Below the pieces are notes generated by a model. It saw only the letters and a program-made list of their open reading frames with translations, was not told the origin of the DNA and searched no databases. Below are positions 1-5,823 of a stretch of 5,883 nt of DNA, one piece after another; position 1 is the first letter of the stretch, and each line of letters starts with the position of its first letter. The translations under genes were made by a program, and so were the position numbers. This DNA comes from Candidatus Gastranaerophilales bacterium (GTDB lineage: Bacteria > Cyanobacteriota > Vampirovibrionia > Gastranaerophilales > UBA9971): contig JANQGS010000140.1 in assembly GCA_028277195.1 (NCBI GenBank), positions 1-5,883 on the forward strand, written 5' to 3'.

Positions 1-11
1 ATATAGAAATT

Positions 12-34
12 ATTAAAGGGCGAAGCCCTTTAAT
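12..34. terminator. Perfect 10-bp hairpin, possible terminator of an upstream gene
   Basis: ATTAAAGGGC and GCCCTTTAAT are exact reverse complements around a GAA loop. The stem has a GC core flanked by A and T runs, as in many bidirectional intrinsic terminators, but the T run after the core is only three bases and is followed by AAT. It could end a gene lying left of the window, or be part of a dispersed intergenic element. The core GGC-GAA-GCC resembles GGC-AAA-GCC in the hairpin after the GH35 gene. The structure is certain at sequence level; the terminator role is inferred. Confidence 0.5.
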
Positions 35-42
35 CTCCTCCA

Positions 43-58
43 GGGCGGGCGGGTGGGG
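43..58 (+). other. G-quadruplex motif with one-base loops
   Basis: GGGCGGGCGGGTGGGG has four runs of at least three guanines separated by single bases (C, C, T). This meets the standard G-quadruplex pattern, and one-base loops are known to give the most stable folds. It lies 8 bases after the hairpin and about 70 bases before the rimI start, in otherwise AT-rich intergenic DNA. If the -10 box at 113-118 is used, the motif would lie upstream of the rimI transcript, at the DNA level. It could be transcribed by read-through from the left. The role is unknown. Confidence 0.7.
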
Positions 59-112
59 ATTTTGAATAAATTTACGGTTAATTAGCAACTCAGGTAAAAT
101 TTTACAATATAT

Positions 113-118
113 TATAAT
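113..118 (+). promoter_or_regulatory. Candidate -10 box (TATAAT) for the rimI-bioY unit
   Basis: A perfect TATAAT consensus lies 8 bases before the rimI ATG at 127. Transcription would be expected to begin about 6-8 bases after the box, practically at the start codon, giving a leaderless or near-leaderless mRNA. This agrees with the absence of any Shine-Dalgarno sequence before the ATG. No good -35 box is found at 16-18 bases upstream (the sequence there is around TCAGGT), so the promoter is plausible but not proven. The region is AT-rich and such boxes arise by chance. Confidence 0.4.
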
Positions 119-126
119 TAGCTTAT

Positions 127-645
127 ATGACCAGTATTAAAATCAGAAAAATGCACGCAAACGACATAGAACAGATTATGAAAATAGAATCTGTTTCTTA
201 TGGTGAGTTTTTCTGGCCTTTTGAGTCGTTTATATCAGAAATCCGCAGTGAGTTCGGTAATTATTTTGCGGCTGAAAACGAAAAAGGCGATATAATCGGT
301 TATGCCGGTTTCTGGCTAATATTTGACGAGGCGCATATTACCACCATAGCAGTGCATCCTAAATATCGCAGGCAGGGACTCGGGGAAAAGTTATTGCAGG
401 AGATGATTGAAACAGGCTACGAGAAAAACGCAAAATGGTTTACACTTGAAGTCAGGGCCAGCAACATTGCGGCACAGAATATGTATTATAAATACAATTT
501 TAAGAGCCTGGGATTAAGGAGAAAGTACTACCAGGACAATGATGAAGACGCTCTTATAATGTGGACTGAAAATATCTGGAGTTCCTCTTTTAAGGACGAG
601 TTTAAGAAAATGAAAAAAGGAACAAATGCAGCAAAGAATCATTAA
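127..645 (+). CDS. rimI: RimI-type protein N-alpha-acetyltransferase (GNAT family)
   Basis: This 172-residue cytoplasmic protein is expected to transfer acetyl from acetyl-CoA to the N-terminal amine of a protein; the classical RimI target is ribosomal protein S18. It shows a complete GNAT fold: an N-terminal IKIRKMHANDIEQIMKIE strand/helix, the ITTIAVHP strand at about 71-78, the acetyl-CoA loop R81-x-x-G84-x-G86, and the RimI hallmark LEVRASN-x-A from 107. E108 and Y120 have the same spacing as the catalytic Glu103/Tyr115 pair of Salmonella RimI. The R-x-YY-x-x-x-x-EDA-x-x-M ending is also typical. After it comes an extra lysine-rich tail of about 22 residues (from about 150), longer than the usual 150-residue family length. 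The start is the first ATG after an in-frame stop at 115-117; no Shine-Dalgarno sequence precedes it. Its last 20 bases overlap bioY. It is not beside tsaB, tsaD or tsaE, a common rimI setting. A related GNAT with another protein target cannot be excluded. Confidence 0.88.
   Translation: MTSIKIRKMHANDIEQIMKIESVSYGEFFWPFESFISEIRSEFGNYFAAENEKGDIIGYAGFWLIFDEAHITTIAVHPKYRRQGLGEKLLQEMIETGYEKNAKWFTLEVRASNIAAQNMYYKYNFKSLGLRRKYYQDNDEDALIMWTENIWSSSFKDEFKKMKKGTNAAKNH
617..621 (+). promoter_or_regulatory. Ribosome binding site of bioY inside rimI
   Basis: AAGGA lies 4 bases before the ATG at 626, inside the lysine-rich end of rimI. It supports the overlapping start instead of a later one, because the next in-frame Met lies within the first membrane segment. 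The short spacing suggests modest strength, with help from ribosomes terminating at the rimI stop at 643-645. Confidence 0.55.
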
Positions 646-1306
646 AAAAATTAAACATACCGGTTCATCGCGAATTTTCCCGAAATTTGGGGCAGGGGTT
701 GCCCTGATAGTAATTTTTTGCGCATTTTTAATGGTAATAGCCACATTTACCCCTATCCAGCTTATAATAATTACCATACCGGAAGAGGCGTTTTCTGATA
801 CTATTGAGTTTTTTTCCCACTCAAACTCTATTGACCGGATAACCAGGGTTTTAAACTATATACCCCAAATACCCGTAGTAATAATGATAGCTTCCATGCT
901 GGGCGCAAAAACAGGCATGATAGCAATATTATTATATGTGGTGACCGGCCTTGCGGGGTTTCCCGTATTTGCCTCGGGCGGCGGCATAGATTATCTTTTC
1001 AAAATAAGGTTCGGCTATATTATGGGGTTTTTCGCCGGAATATTTGTAACAGGGAAACTTTTAGAGAAGAGCCCGAATCGGTTAAATATTATGAAAGCCG
1101 CTATTTTCGGAGTCATTGCAATTCATATAATCGGCATAATTTACCTGGGGGCGGTGCTTCTTTTAGAGCGGGAATCAGTTTATGCTATCCTGGGCTGGGT
1201 ATTGCAGTTGAGCGGCATGCAAATATTTTATGATGTTTTTTTCGGTATTATTGCCGCTTTTACCGGCAGGTTGCTGCGGTATGCCCTGTGGGTAGCTACG
1301 GATTAG
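626..1306 (+). CDS. bioY: BioY-family biotin transporter S-component
   Basis: This 226-residue integral membrane protein is the likely substrate-binding (S) subunit of an energy-coupling-factor biotin importer, or a solitary BioY. About six hydrophobic segments are visible, near 22-44, 80-93, 96-113, 129-143, 158-180 and 198-215. The family signature is clear: LGAKTG (92-97), ILLYVVTGLAGFPVFASGGG (101-120), then FGYIMGF (129-135). The FASGGG-IDYL wording and the AIHIIGIIYL segment resemble cyanobacterial-type BioY as I remember it. D203 sits in the last segment where many BioY proteins have D-x-x-K; here the lysine position is occupied by a hydrophobic residue (DVFFG). A loop of about 35 residues (45-79) between the first two segments is longer than usual. 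It overlaps rimI by 20 bases in another frame, so the two are probably co-transcribed and translationally coupled. No genes for the energising ATPase or EcfT subunits are in the window. Family assignment is strong; biotin as substrate is inferred. Confidence 0.82.
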   Translation: MQQRIIKKIKHTGSSRIFPKFGAGVALIVIFCAFLMVIATFTPIQLIIITIPEEAFSDTIEFFSHSNSIDRITRVLNYIPQIPVVIMIASMLGAKTGMIAILLYVVTGLAGFPVFASGGGIDYLFKIRFGYIMGFFAGIFVTGKLLEKSPNRLNIMKAAIFGVIAIHIIGIIYLGAVLLLERESVYAILGWVLQLSGMQIFYDVFFGIIAAFTGRLLRYALWVATD

Positions 1307-1308
1307 CC

Positions 1309-3153
1309 CTACTTAGAGTATTCAGCATCAATTACGTCTTCATCAGAAGGCTTTTCCGCTTCCTGCTCACCCTCTTTTCCGGCTGTTCCGGCTTCTTCGG
1401 CCTGGGGCTGTTCAGCGCCCGCCTGCTGGTATGCTGCTGATGATATGTTGAACATTGTCTGCTGGAGCTCATCTGAAATTGATTTTATTTTTTCTATTTC
1501 GGCATTTTCCTTTAGCGCCCTGTCAAGCTCGTCTTTTTGTTCAGTGAGCTTATTTTTGTTTTCTTCGGATATTTTTTCCTCAAGGTCTTTTAGGAGGCGC
1601 TCTGAGGCGTGTACCAGGCTGTTTGCGTTATTCCTGATTTCCACTTCCTCTTTTCTTTTTGCGTCCTCTTCAGCGTGGGATTCAGCTTCTTTAACCATTT
1701 TGTCCACTTCATCCTTTGAGAGGTTTGTGGTGCTGGTAATGGTAATTTTCTGCTCCTTGTTTGTTGCCTTGTCTTTTGCGCTAACGTTTACAATGCCGTT
1801 TGCGTCAATGTCAAAAGCGACCTCGACTTGCGGGAGACCCCTCGGAGCCGGGGGGATGCCGTCGAGCCTGAACATGCCGAGTGATTTGTTATCCCTGGAC
1901 ATTTGCCTTTCACCCTGCAATACATGTATATCAACAGCGGTCTGGTTATCGTCCGCCGTTGAGAAGACCTGGCTTTTGCTCACCGGGATAGTGGTATTCC
2001 TGGGGACCAGGGGAGTCATGACCCCTCCCAGCGTTTCAATTCCCAGGGTAAGCGGGGTTACGTCAAGCAGTACAATGTCCTTAATTTCGCCGCCAAGGAC
2101 TCCCGCCTGGATTGCTGCGCCTATAGCCACTACCTCATCAGGGTTTACTGTCTGGTTCGGCTCTTTTCCGGTCAGGTCCTTTACAAGTTTCTGGACAGCG
2201 GGGGTTCTGGTTGAGCCGCCTACCAGGACGATTTCGTCAATCTGCTCCGCCGTAAGGTTCGCATCTTTTATTGCTTGCTGTACCGGGGTTTTGCACCTTT
2301 CGAGCAAATCATATGAAAGGTCTTCAAATTTTGCCCTTGTAAGGGTTATATCAAAGTGCTTGGGGCCATTTGCGTCTGCGGTGATAAAGGGCAGGTTAAT
2401 ATTTGTTTCATAAACCGAGGACAGCTCGCACTTTGCTTTTTCCGCGGCTTCCTTAAGCCGCTGCATTGCCTGTTTATCTGCCCTTAAATCAATCCCTTCC
2501 TGTTTTTTAAACTCATCACAGAGGTATTCCATCACCTTATCGTCAAAATCATCGCCACCAAGCCGGGTATCACCGCTTGTTGAGAGAACTTCAAACACAC
2601 CGTCGCCGACTTCGAGGATACTTACGTCAAAAGTACCGCCTCCAAGGTCAAACACAAGCACTTTTTCATTGGATTTCTTGTCAAGCCCGTAAGCAAGCGA
2701 GGCTGCTGTAGGCTCGTTAACTATTCTCAATACATCAAGCCCGGCAATTTTCCCCGCGTCTTTTGTCGCCTGTCTCTGGCTGTCGTTAAAATATGCCGGT
2801 ACGGTAATTACCGCGGACGTAACCTTTTCCCCGAGGTACTTGGAGGCATCATCAGCGAGCTTTCTCAGTATCATTGCGCTGATTTCCTGTGGTGTGTAGT
2901 CCTTTCCGTCGATTGTTACTTTATGGTCAGTGCCCATTTCACGTTTAATACTTAATACGGTTCTTTCCGGGTTAAGGATTGCCTGTCTTTTTGCCAGCTG
3001 GCCGACGAGCCTTTCCCCTGTTTTTGAAAATCCTACTATTGAAGGTGTTGTCCGGCTGCCTTCAGCGTTTGCTATTACGGTAGGTTTGCCCCCCTCCATT
3101 ACCGCCACAACCGAATTTGTTGTCCCAAGGTCAATACCTATTGTTTTTGCCAT
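1309..3153 (-). CDS. dnaK: Molecular chaperone DnaK (Hsp70)
   Basis: This 614-residue ATP-dependent cytoplasmic chaperone binds exposed hydrophobic peptides and cycles with DnaJ and GrpE. All three Hsp70 signatures are present: IDLGTTNS (7-14), VFDLGGGTFDVSIL (167-180) and the IVLVGGSTR-TPAVQKL region (308-323). K70, equivalent to the catalytic lysine of E. coli DnaK, and T196 of GDTRLGG, equivalent to Thr199, are kept. The linker VLLLDV-type motif is VLLDVTPLTLGIET (361-374), followed by the beta substrate-binding domain (to about 480), a charged helical lid (about 480-575) and a Gln/Glu/Ala-rich tail ending VIDAEYSK. The nucleotide-binding domain lacks the insert of about 23 residues that E. 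coli DnaK has after K70, so the total length is like that of Bacillus. The start has a GAGGG ribosome site 9 bases upstream. Neither grpE nor dnaJ adjoins, and no CIRCE operator (TTAGCACTC-N9-GAGTGCTAA) is seen upstream. The gene ends 2 bases from bioY, which is convergent. Confidence 0.98.
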   Translation of the reverse strand: MAKTIGIDLGTTNSVVAVMEGGKPTVIANAEGSRTTPSIVGFSKTGERLVGQLAKRQAILNPERTVLSIKREMGTDHKVTIDGKDYTPQEISAMILRKLADDASKYLGEKVTSAVITVPAYFNDSQRQATKDAGKIAGLDVLRIVNEPTAASLAYGLDKKSNEKVLVFDLGGGTFDVSILEVGDGVFEVLSTSGDTRLGGDDFDDKVMEYLCDEFKKQEGIDLRADKQAMQRLKEAAEKAKCELSSVYETNINLPFITADANGPKHFDITLTRAKFEDLSYDLLERCKTPVQQAIKDANLTAEQIDEIVLVGGSTRTPAVQKLVKDLTGKEPNQTVNPDEVVAIGAAIQAGVLGGEIKDIVLLDVTPLTLGIETLGGVMTPLVPRNTTIPVSKSQVFSTADDNQTAVDIHVLQGERQMSRDNKSLGMFRLDGIPPAPRGLPQVEVAFDIDANGIVNVSAKDKATNKEQKITITSTTNLSKDEVDKMVKEAESHAEEDAKRKEEVEIRNNANSLVHASERLLKDLEEKISEENKNKLTEQKDELDRALKENAEIEKIKSISDELQQTMFNISSAAYQQAGAEQPQAEEAGTAGKEGEQEAEKPSDEDVIDAEYSK

Positions 3154-3162
3154 TTAATTATT

Positions 3163-3167
3163 CCCTC
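3163..3167 (-). promoter_or_regulatory. Ribosome binding site of dnaK
   Basis: On the minus strand GAGGG precedes the dnaK ATG by 9 bases (AATAATTAA). This is the clearest Shine-Dalgarno sequence in the window. Because the two outer plus-strand starts (127 and 3373) have none, it shows the organism does use such sites but not uniformly. Confidence 0.6.
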
Positions 3168-3194
3168 ATTTTAATAAACACAATTCTAAATATA

Positions 3195-3203
3195 TTTATA
3201 CCA
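3195..3203 (-). promoter_or_regulatory. Candidate extended -10 promoter of dnaK
   Basis: Read on the minus strand the sequence is TGG-TATAAA, an extended -10 form (TGN plus a TATAAT-like hexamer). It would start a transcript near 3188 with a leader of about 35 bases containing the GAGGG site. There is no recognisable -35 hexamer 17 bases further up (CAAAAA), which extended -10 promoters tolerate. A second TATAAA on the same strand lies at 3259-3264. The sequence does not show which is used. Confidence 0.35.
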
Positions 3204-3260
3204 GTAATTTGCGGGCTTTTTTGGATTCTAAAGGAAAAATTAATATTTCAGCATTCCTTT

Positions 3261-3266
3261 TATAAT
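3261..3266 (+). promoter_or_regulatory. Candidate -10 box (TATAAT) facing the GH35 gene
   Basis: A perfect TATAAT on the plus strand would give a leader of about 100 bases before the GH35 start. It overlaps a minus-strand TATAAA at 3259-3264, so the two genes could have face-to-face overlapping promoters here. No matching -35 box lies at 16-18 bases. A TATACT box at 3314-3319 and the tandem TATAAAAT repeat at 3339-3354 are alternatives closer to the gene. Confidence 0.3.
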
Positions 3267-3326
3267 ATAGGTTGTGATGATTAAAGAGGGTTTTAAAAAA
3301 GGCCGATATTATATATACTTTTTTAG

Positions 3327-3361
3327 AAGCCGTTTGGTTATAAAATTATAAAATTCGGCTT
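3327..3361 (+). promoter_or_regulatory. Palindrome enclosing tandem TATAAAAT boxes, possible GH35 operator
   Basis: AAGCCG (3327-3332) and CGGCTT (3356-3361) are perfect 6-bp inverted arms. The 23 bases between them contain TATAAAAT twice in direct tandem (3339-3346 and 3347-3354), each a plausible -10 box. The right arm ends 11 bases before the GH35 ATG. A sugar-responsive repressor bound here could block the promoter, or the arms could pair in the mRNA if transcription starts further up. No known operator consensus is recognised, and the regulatory role is inferred. Confidence 0.35.
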
Positions 3362-3372
3362 ATGTACAATAT

Positions 3373-5772
3373 ATGTTACTAGATTACGACAAACATTCGC
3401 TAATAATAGACACTAAAAGAGTGGTAATAAAAAGCGCCGCCATTCATTACTTCAGGCTGCCCGGCCATGGAATGTGGCGTGACAGGCTCAGTAAACTCAA
3501 AGCATGCGGTTATAATACCGTAGATATCTATTTCTGCTGGGGCTATCATTCAAAAGCGCCGGGAGTGTACGATTTTACAGGCATAAAAGACATTCGCGCC
3601 CTGCTCGACATAGCGGCGGAAATGGGTTTATACGTTATAGCCAGGCCCGGTCCGTATATAAATGCGGAGGTTTCCCTGGGTGGCCTGCCTGAATGGCTTT
3701 TGCACCTGCCGGATATAAAGATAAGAAACAGGCAGGGCGGGGATTTTGTTTATTCCGGGATTTACATGAAATACCTCAGGGAATGGTATTCCAGGATAAT
3801 ACCCGTATTAAACGAGTATCATAACATCATAGCCTTTCAAATAGAGAACGAATACTTTACAAATGAGGCAGAGCCTGATTATATACAGGAATTATACGAC
3901 ATGGCCCGTTCTATGGGTATAAAAGCCCCTATTTTTCATAATGACGTGCTCTGCGTGGGTTTATACTCTGATATTGTTAACATTTACGCCTTTGACACCT
4001 ACCCCGCAATAAACATGCTCTATGACTGGCGGGATTTTCCCGATTCATTCGGGGTTCTGGACCACTCGGAAGAGAACCTCGGCGACGCAAGCGAAAATGC
4101 CCCGCTTTTTGTGGCGGAATTGCAGGCGGGCTGGTATGACAGGTGGAACGGCCCGGGATATCGCCATATAAGAAGGCTCCTGGGCAGGGAGCACTTAAAC
4201 ATTGTCACAAAAACAGCGCTTTCCCAGGGCATAACAATGTTCAACCACTATATGGGCTGCGGAGGCACTTCCTGGGACAGGCTTGCCAGTTGTGAGGTTT
4301 ATTCTTCCTATGATTTTGCCGCCCCGGTCTCGGAAATCGGCATTCCAAGGGGCAATTACTATAAGGCAAAAGAGATTAACTACTTTTTAAATGCCTTTAA
4401 CCTTGCCATGAGCGAGCCGGATACCATTGAGATTGAGGAAGAAAATGTATTTGCAAAACTCAGAAGGGACGGCATAAATGGCTGTAAATGGCTGTTCATA
4501 AGGAACTTAAACAAAGAAGCCCGCAAATTCAACCTCTGGGACGAGCATAAATTAATCGTTAAGCCTTTTGATATGAAAATATTGCCCGTTAACCTGCAAT
4601 TAAAGGGCTGTAAAATAGATTTCTCGGGCATGTCAATTTTTGGCCGGGTTGAGGAAGCAAACAGGGAAACGATTTTAATGCTCATAGAAAAAAACAATGA
4701 GCTGAAAATAACTGAAGGCCAAAACCGGGTCGTTATAAAAGGGGATGATGTTGAAGACCTGTCAAGGCGAAGGTTTGGCAATACCGAGTTTTTGTTTTTA
4801 AAGGAACATACCGCGGATAAAACCTGGATTGCAGATAATAAAATAGCAATCGGGGCTGACTTTTTAACAGACAACCTTAAAAAGGCTGCCGTGTCCTGCA
4901 ATGAGGAAGTTAACCCGCCTGAATTGCGGCAGTGGCAATGTTTTAATGCGGGACCGGAAATAGATATGATGTATGACTATTCCGGCTGGGACTATCCCGA
5001 AGAAGGCAAGCCGGATTGCATATCAAACAGGGTATATGAAGATTACATCTGGTATAAAGGTTCTTTTCACGGGCATTTTAACAGCATGGAAATCAGCGCA
5101 AAGCACTGTTACGCCGTTTACCTGAACGGAAAGCAAATTTTTTACCACGACTGCACAAAGTGCGTTGAGGGCTCTGAAATCCCCGAGACCGTAACGTTTA
5201 ATATTGATAAAAAGCACTTTAGCGAAAAGGGCCTGATAAACGAATTAACGGTATTAGTGCAGAACCTGGGCTTTGACAGGGGATTCCAGAACGATTTGAA
5301 TAACACCAGGGGTATTATTTCCTTCGGGACTTTCCCGCAAAAAGATATTAAATGGCAGTTGCGGGGAGGATTAACCCCTATTATAGAGGACTGGGTCATT
5401 GAAAAACCCGAAAATATAGAACCGGAGGCTGATAATTCCTTTATTATGTCGTTGCATTCAGGTTTTGAGCTTGAAAACAACAGTGATATATATAATCCGT
5501 TGGTGCTTGATATGTCCGGTTTCCCTTATGAAAAGGCTGATATATACTTAAACGGAAACTTAACAGGCAGGTATTGGAAAAACAAGAGTAAGCAGGATGC
5601 TTTTTACTTACCTGAAGGTTTTTTGCAGGATAAAAATGCCCTTTGCCTTATTGTCTGGGATATTAGCCCGGACGAGCCCCGCAAAAAAGGGTGTGAAAAT
5701 ATTCAAAACTATGTTAAAATAAAAATAAGAAACATAAAAACTTATAAACTAATTCCCGCCGGAGAGTTATAG
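3373..5772 (+). CDS. Glycoside hydrolase family 35 protein, probable beta-galactosidase
   Basis: This 799-residue enzyme probably removes terminal beta-linked galactose with retention of configuration. The N-terminal (beta/alpha)8 barrel (to about 345) carries the GH35 pattern: IHYFRLP (24-30), Y53 in the DIYFCW strand, RPGPYINAE (91-99) with the substrate-contacting A98-E99, IENEY (157-161) with E160 as acid/base after N159, and AELQAGWYDRW from 248 with E249 as nucleophile. SYDFAAPVSE (312-321) closes the barrel. C-terminal beta-sandwich domains follow, with DYIWYKGSF (W560), NLGFDRGF (631-638) and NGNLTGRYW (727-735), the galactose-binding-like folds usual for bacterial GH35 proteins. All key residues are intact. 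There is no signal peptide, so it should act in the cytoplasm on imported oligosaccharides. The start is the only ATG after an in-frame stop at 3349-3351 and lacks a Shine-Dalgarno sequence. The gene ends in tandem TAG-TGA stops. No transporter or regulator adjoins, so the exact galactoside is unknown. Confidence 0.9.
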   Translation: MLLDYDKHSLIIDTKRVVIKSAAIHYFRLPGHGMWRDRLSKLKACGYNTVDIYFCWGYHSKAPGVYDFTGIKDIRALLDIAAEMGLYVIARPGPYINAEVSLGGLPEWLLHLPDIKIRNRQGGDFVYSGIYMKYLREWYSRIIPVLNEYHNIIAFQIENEYFTNEAEPDYIQELYDMARSMGIKAPIFHNDVLCVGLYSDIVNIYAFDTYPAINMLYDWRDFPDSFGVLDHSEENLGDASENAPLFVAELQAGWYDRWNGPGYRHIRRLLGREHLNIVTKTALSQGITMFNHYMGCGGTSWDRLASCEVYSSYDFAAPVSEIGIPRGNYYKAKEINYFLNAFNLAMSEPDTIEIEEENVFAKLRRDGINGCKWLFIRNLNKEARKFNLWDEHKLIVKPFDMKILPVNLQLKGCKIDFSGMSIFGRVEEANRETILMLIEKNNELKITEGQNRVVIKGDDVEDLSRRRFGNTEFLFLKEHTADKTWIADNKIAIGADFLTDNLKKAAVSCNEEVNPPELRQWQCFNAGPEIDMMYDYSGWDYPEEGKPDCISNRVYEDYIWYKGSFHGHFNSMEISAKHCYAVYLNGKQIFYHDCTKCVEGSEIPETVTFNIDKKHFSEKGLINELTVLVQNLGFDRGFQNDLNNTRGIISFGTFPQKDIKWQLRGGLTPIIEDWVIEKPENIEPEADNSFIMSLHSGFELENNSDIYNPLVLDMSGFPYEKADIYLNGNLTGRYWKNKSKQDAFYLPEGFLQDKNALCLIVWDISPDEPRKKGCENIQNYVKIKIRNIKTYKLIPAGEL

Positions 5773-5785
5773 TGAAATGAGTTTA

Positions 5786-5823
5786 TTTTTAGGAAAACCG
5801 GCAAAGCCGGATTTTCCTAAAAA
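5786..5823. terminator. Bulged 17-bp hairpin, intrinsic terminator after GH35
   Basis: TTTTTAGGAAAACCGGC pairs with the downstream arm through an AAA loop (5803-5805), with a single bulged A at 5811. The GC core CCGGC/GCCGG has four A residues before it and ATTTT after it, the form of a bidirectional intrinsic terminator. It begins 13 bases after the GH35 stop, so it probably ends that transcript and perhaps one arriving from the right. The T run is short and the outer stem is AT-rich. Confidence 0.65.

Larger units (their letters stand above)
3154..3372. promoter_or_regulatory. Divergent promoter region between dnaK and the GH35 gene
   Basis: This 219-base stretch is strongly AT-rich and carries no convincing gene. 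It must hold the promoters of both flanking genes, which point away from each other. Several -10-like boxes lie on both strands (listed separately), but none has a good TTGACA box at standard distance. No CIRCE heat-shock operator is visible. The GH35-proximal end forms a short palindrome that may be an operator. Confidence 0.7.

Noticed and set aside
514..777. 87-codon minus-strand frame across the rimI-bioY junction
   Set aside because: Opposite two well supported genes. The hydrophobic translation merely mirrors the AT-rich membrane-protein coding strand.
1445..2413. 322-codon open frame on the plus strand opposite dnaK
   Set aside because: It lies wholly antisense to a clear dnaK gene; the translation is a Ser/Phe-rich low-complexity string with no recognisable domain. 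Long antisense frames opposite dnaK are a known artefact of its codon bias.
2930..3157. 75-codon plus-strand frame opposite the dnaK start
   Set aside because: Antisense shadow of the conserved N-terminus of DnaK, with no ribosome site or homology.
3211..3224. GCGGGCTTTTTTGG as a terminator T tract in the divergent region
   Set aside because: No upstream arm complementary to GCGGGC is present, so no hairpin forms. A terminator would also make little sense between divergent genes.
3154..3372. CIRCE heat-shock operator upstream of dnaK
   Set aside because: Looked for TTAGCACTC-N9-GAGTGCTAA and near forms on both strands; no match seen.
4020..4244. 74-codon minus-strand frame inside GH35
   Set aside because: Antisense to the catalytic domain containing the nucleophile motif; no family resemblance.
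4380..4901. 173-codon minus-strand frame inside GH35
   Set aside because: Antisense shadow. The translation is Ser/Phe/Leu-rich with no motif or ribosome site.
5023..5480. Two minus-strand frames (64 and 112 codons) near the GH35 3' end
   Set aside because: They overlap each other and lie opposite conserved beta-sandwich motifs of GH35.
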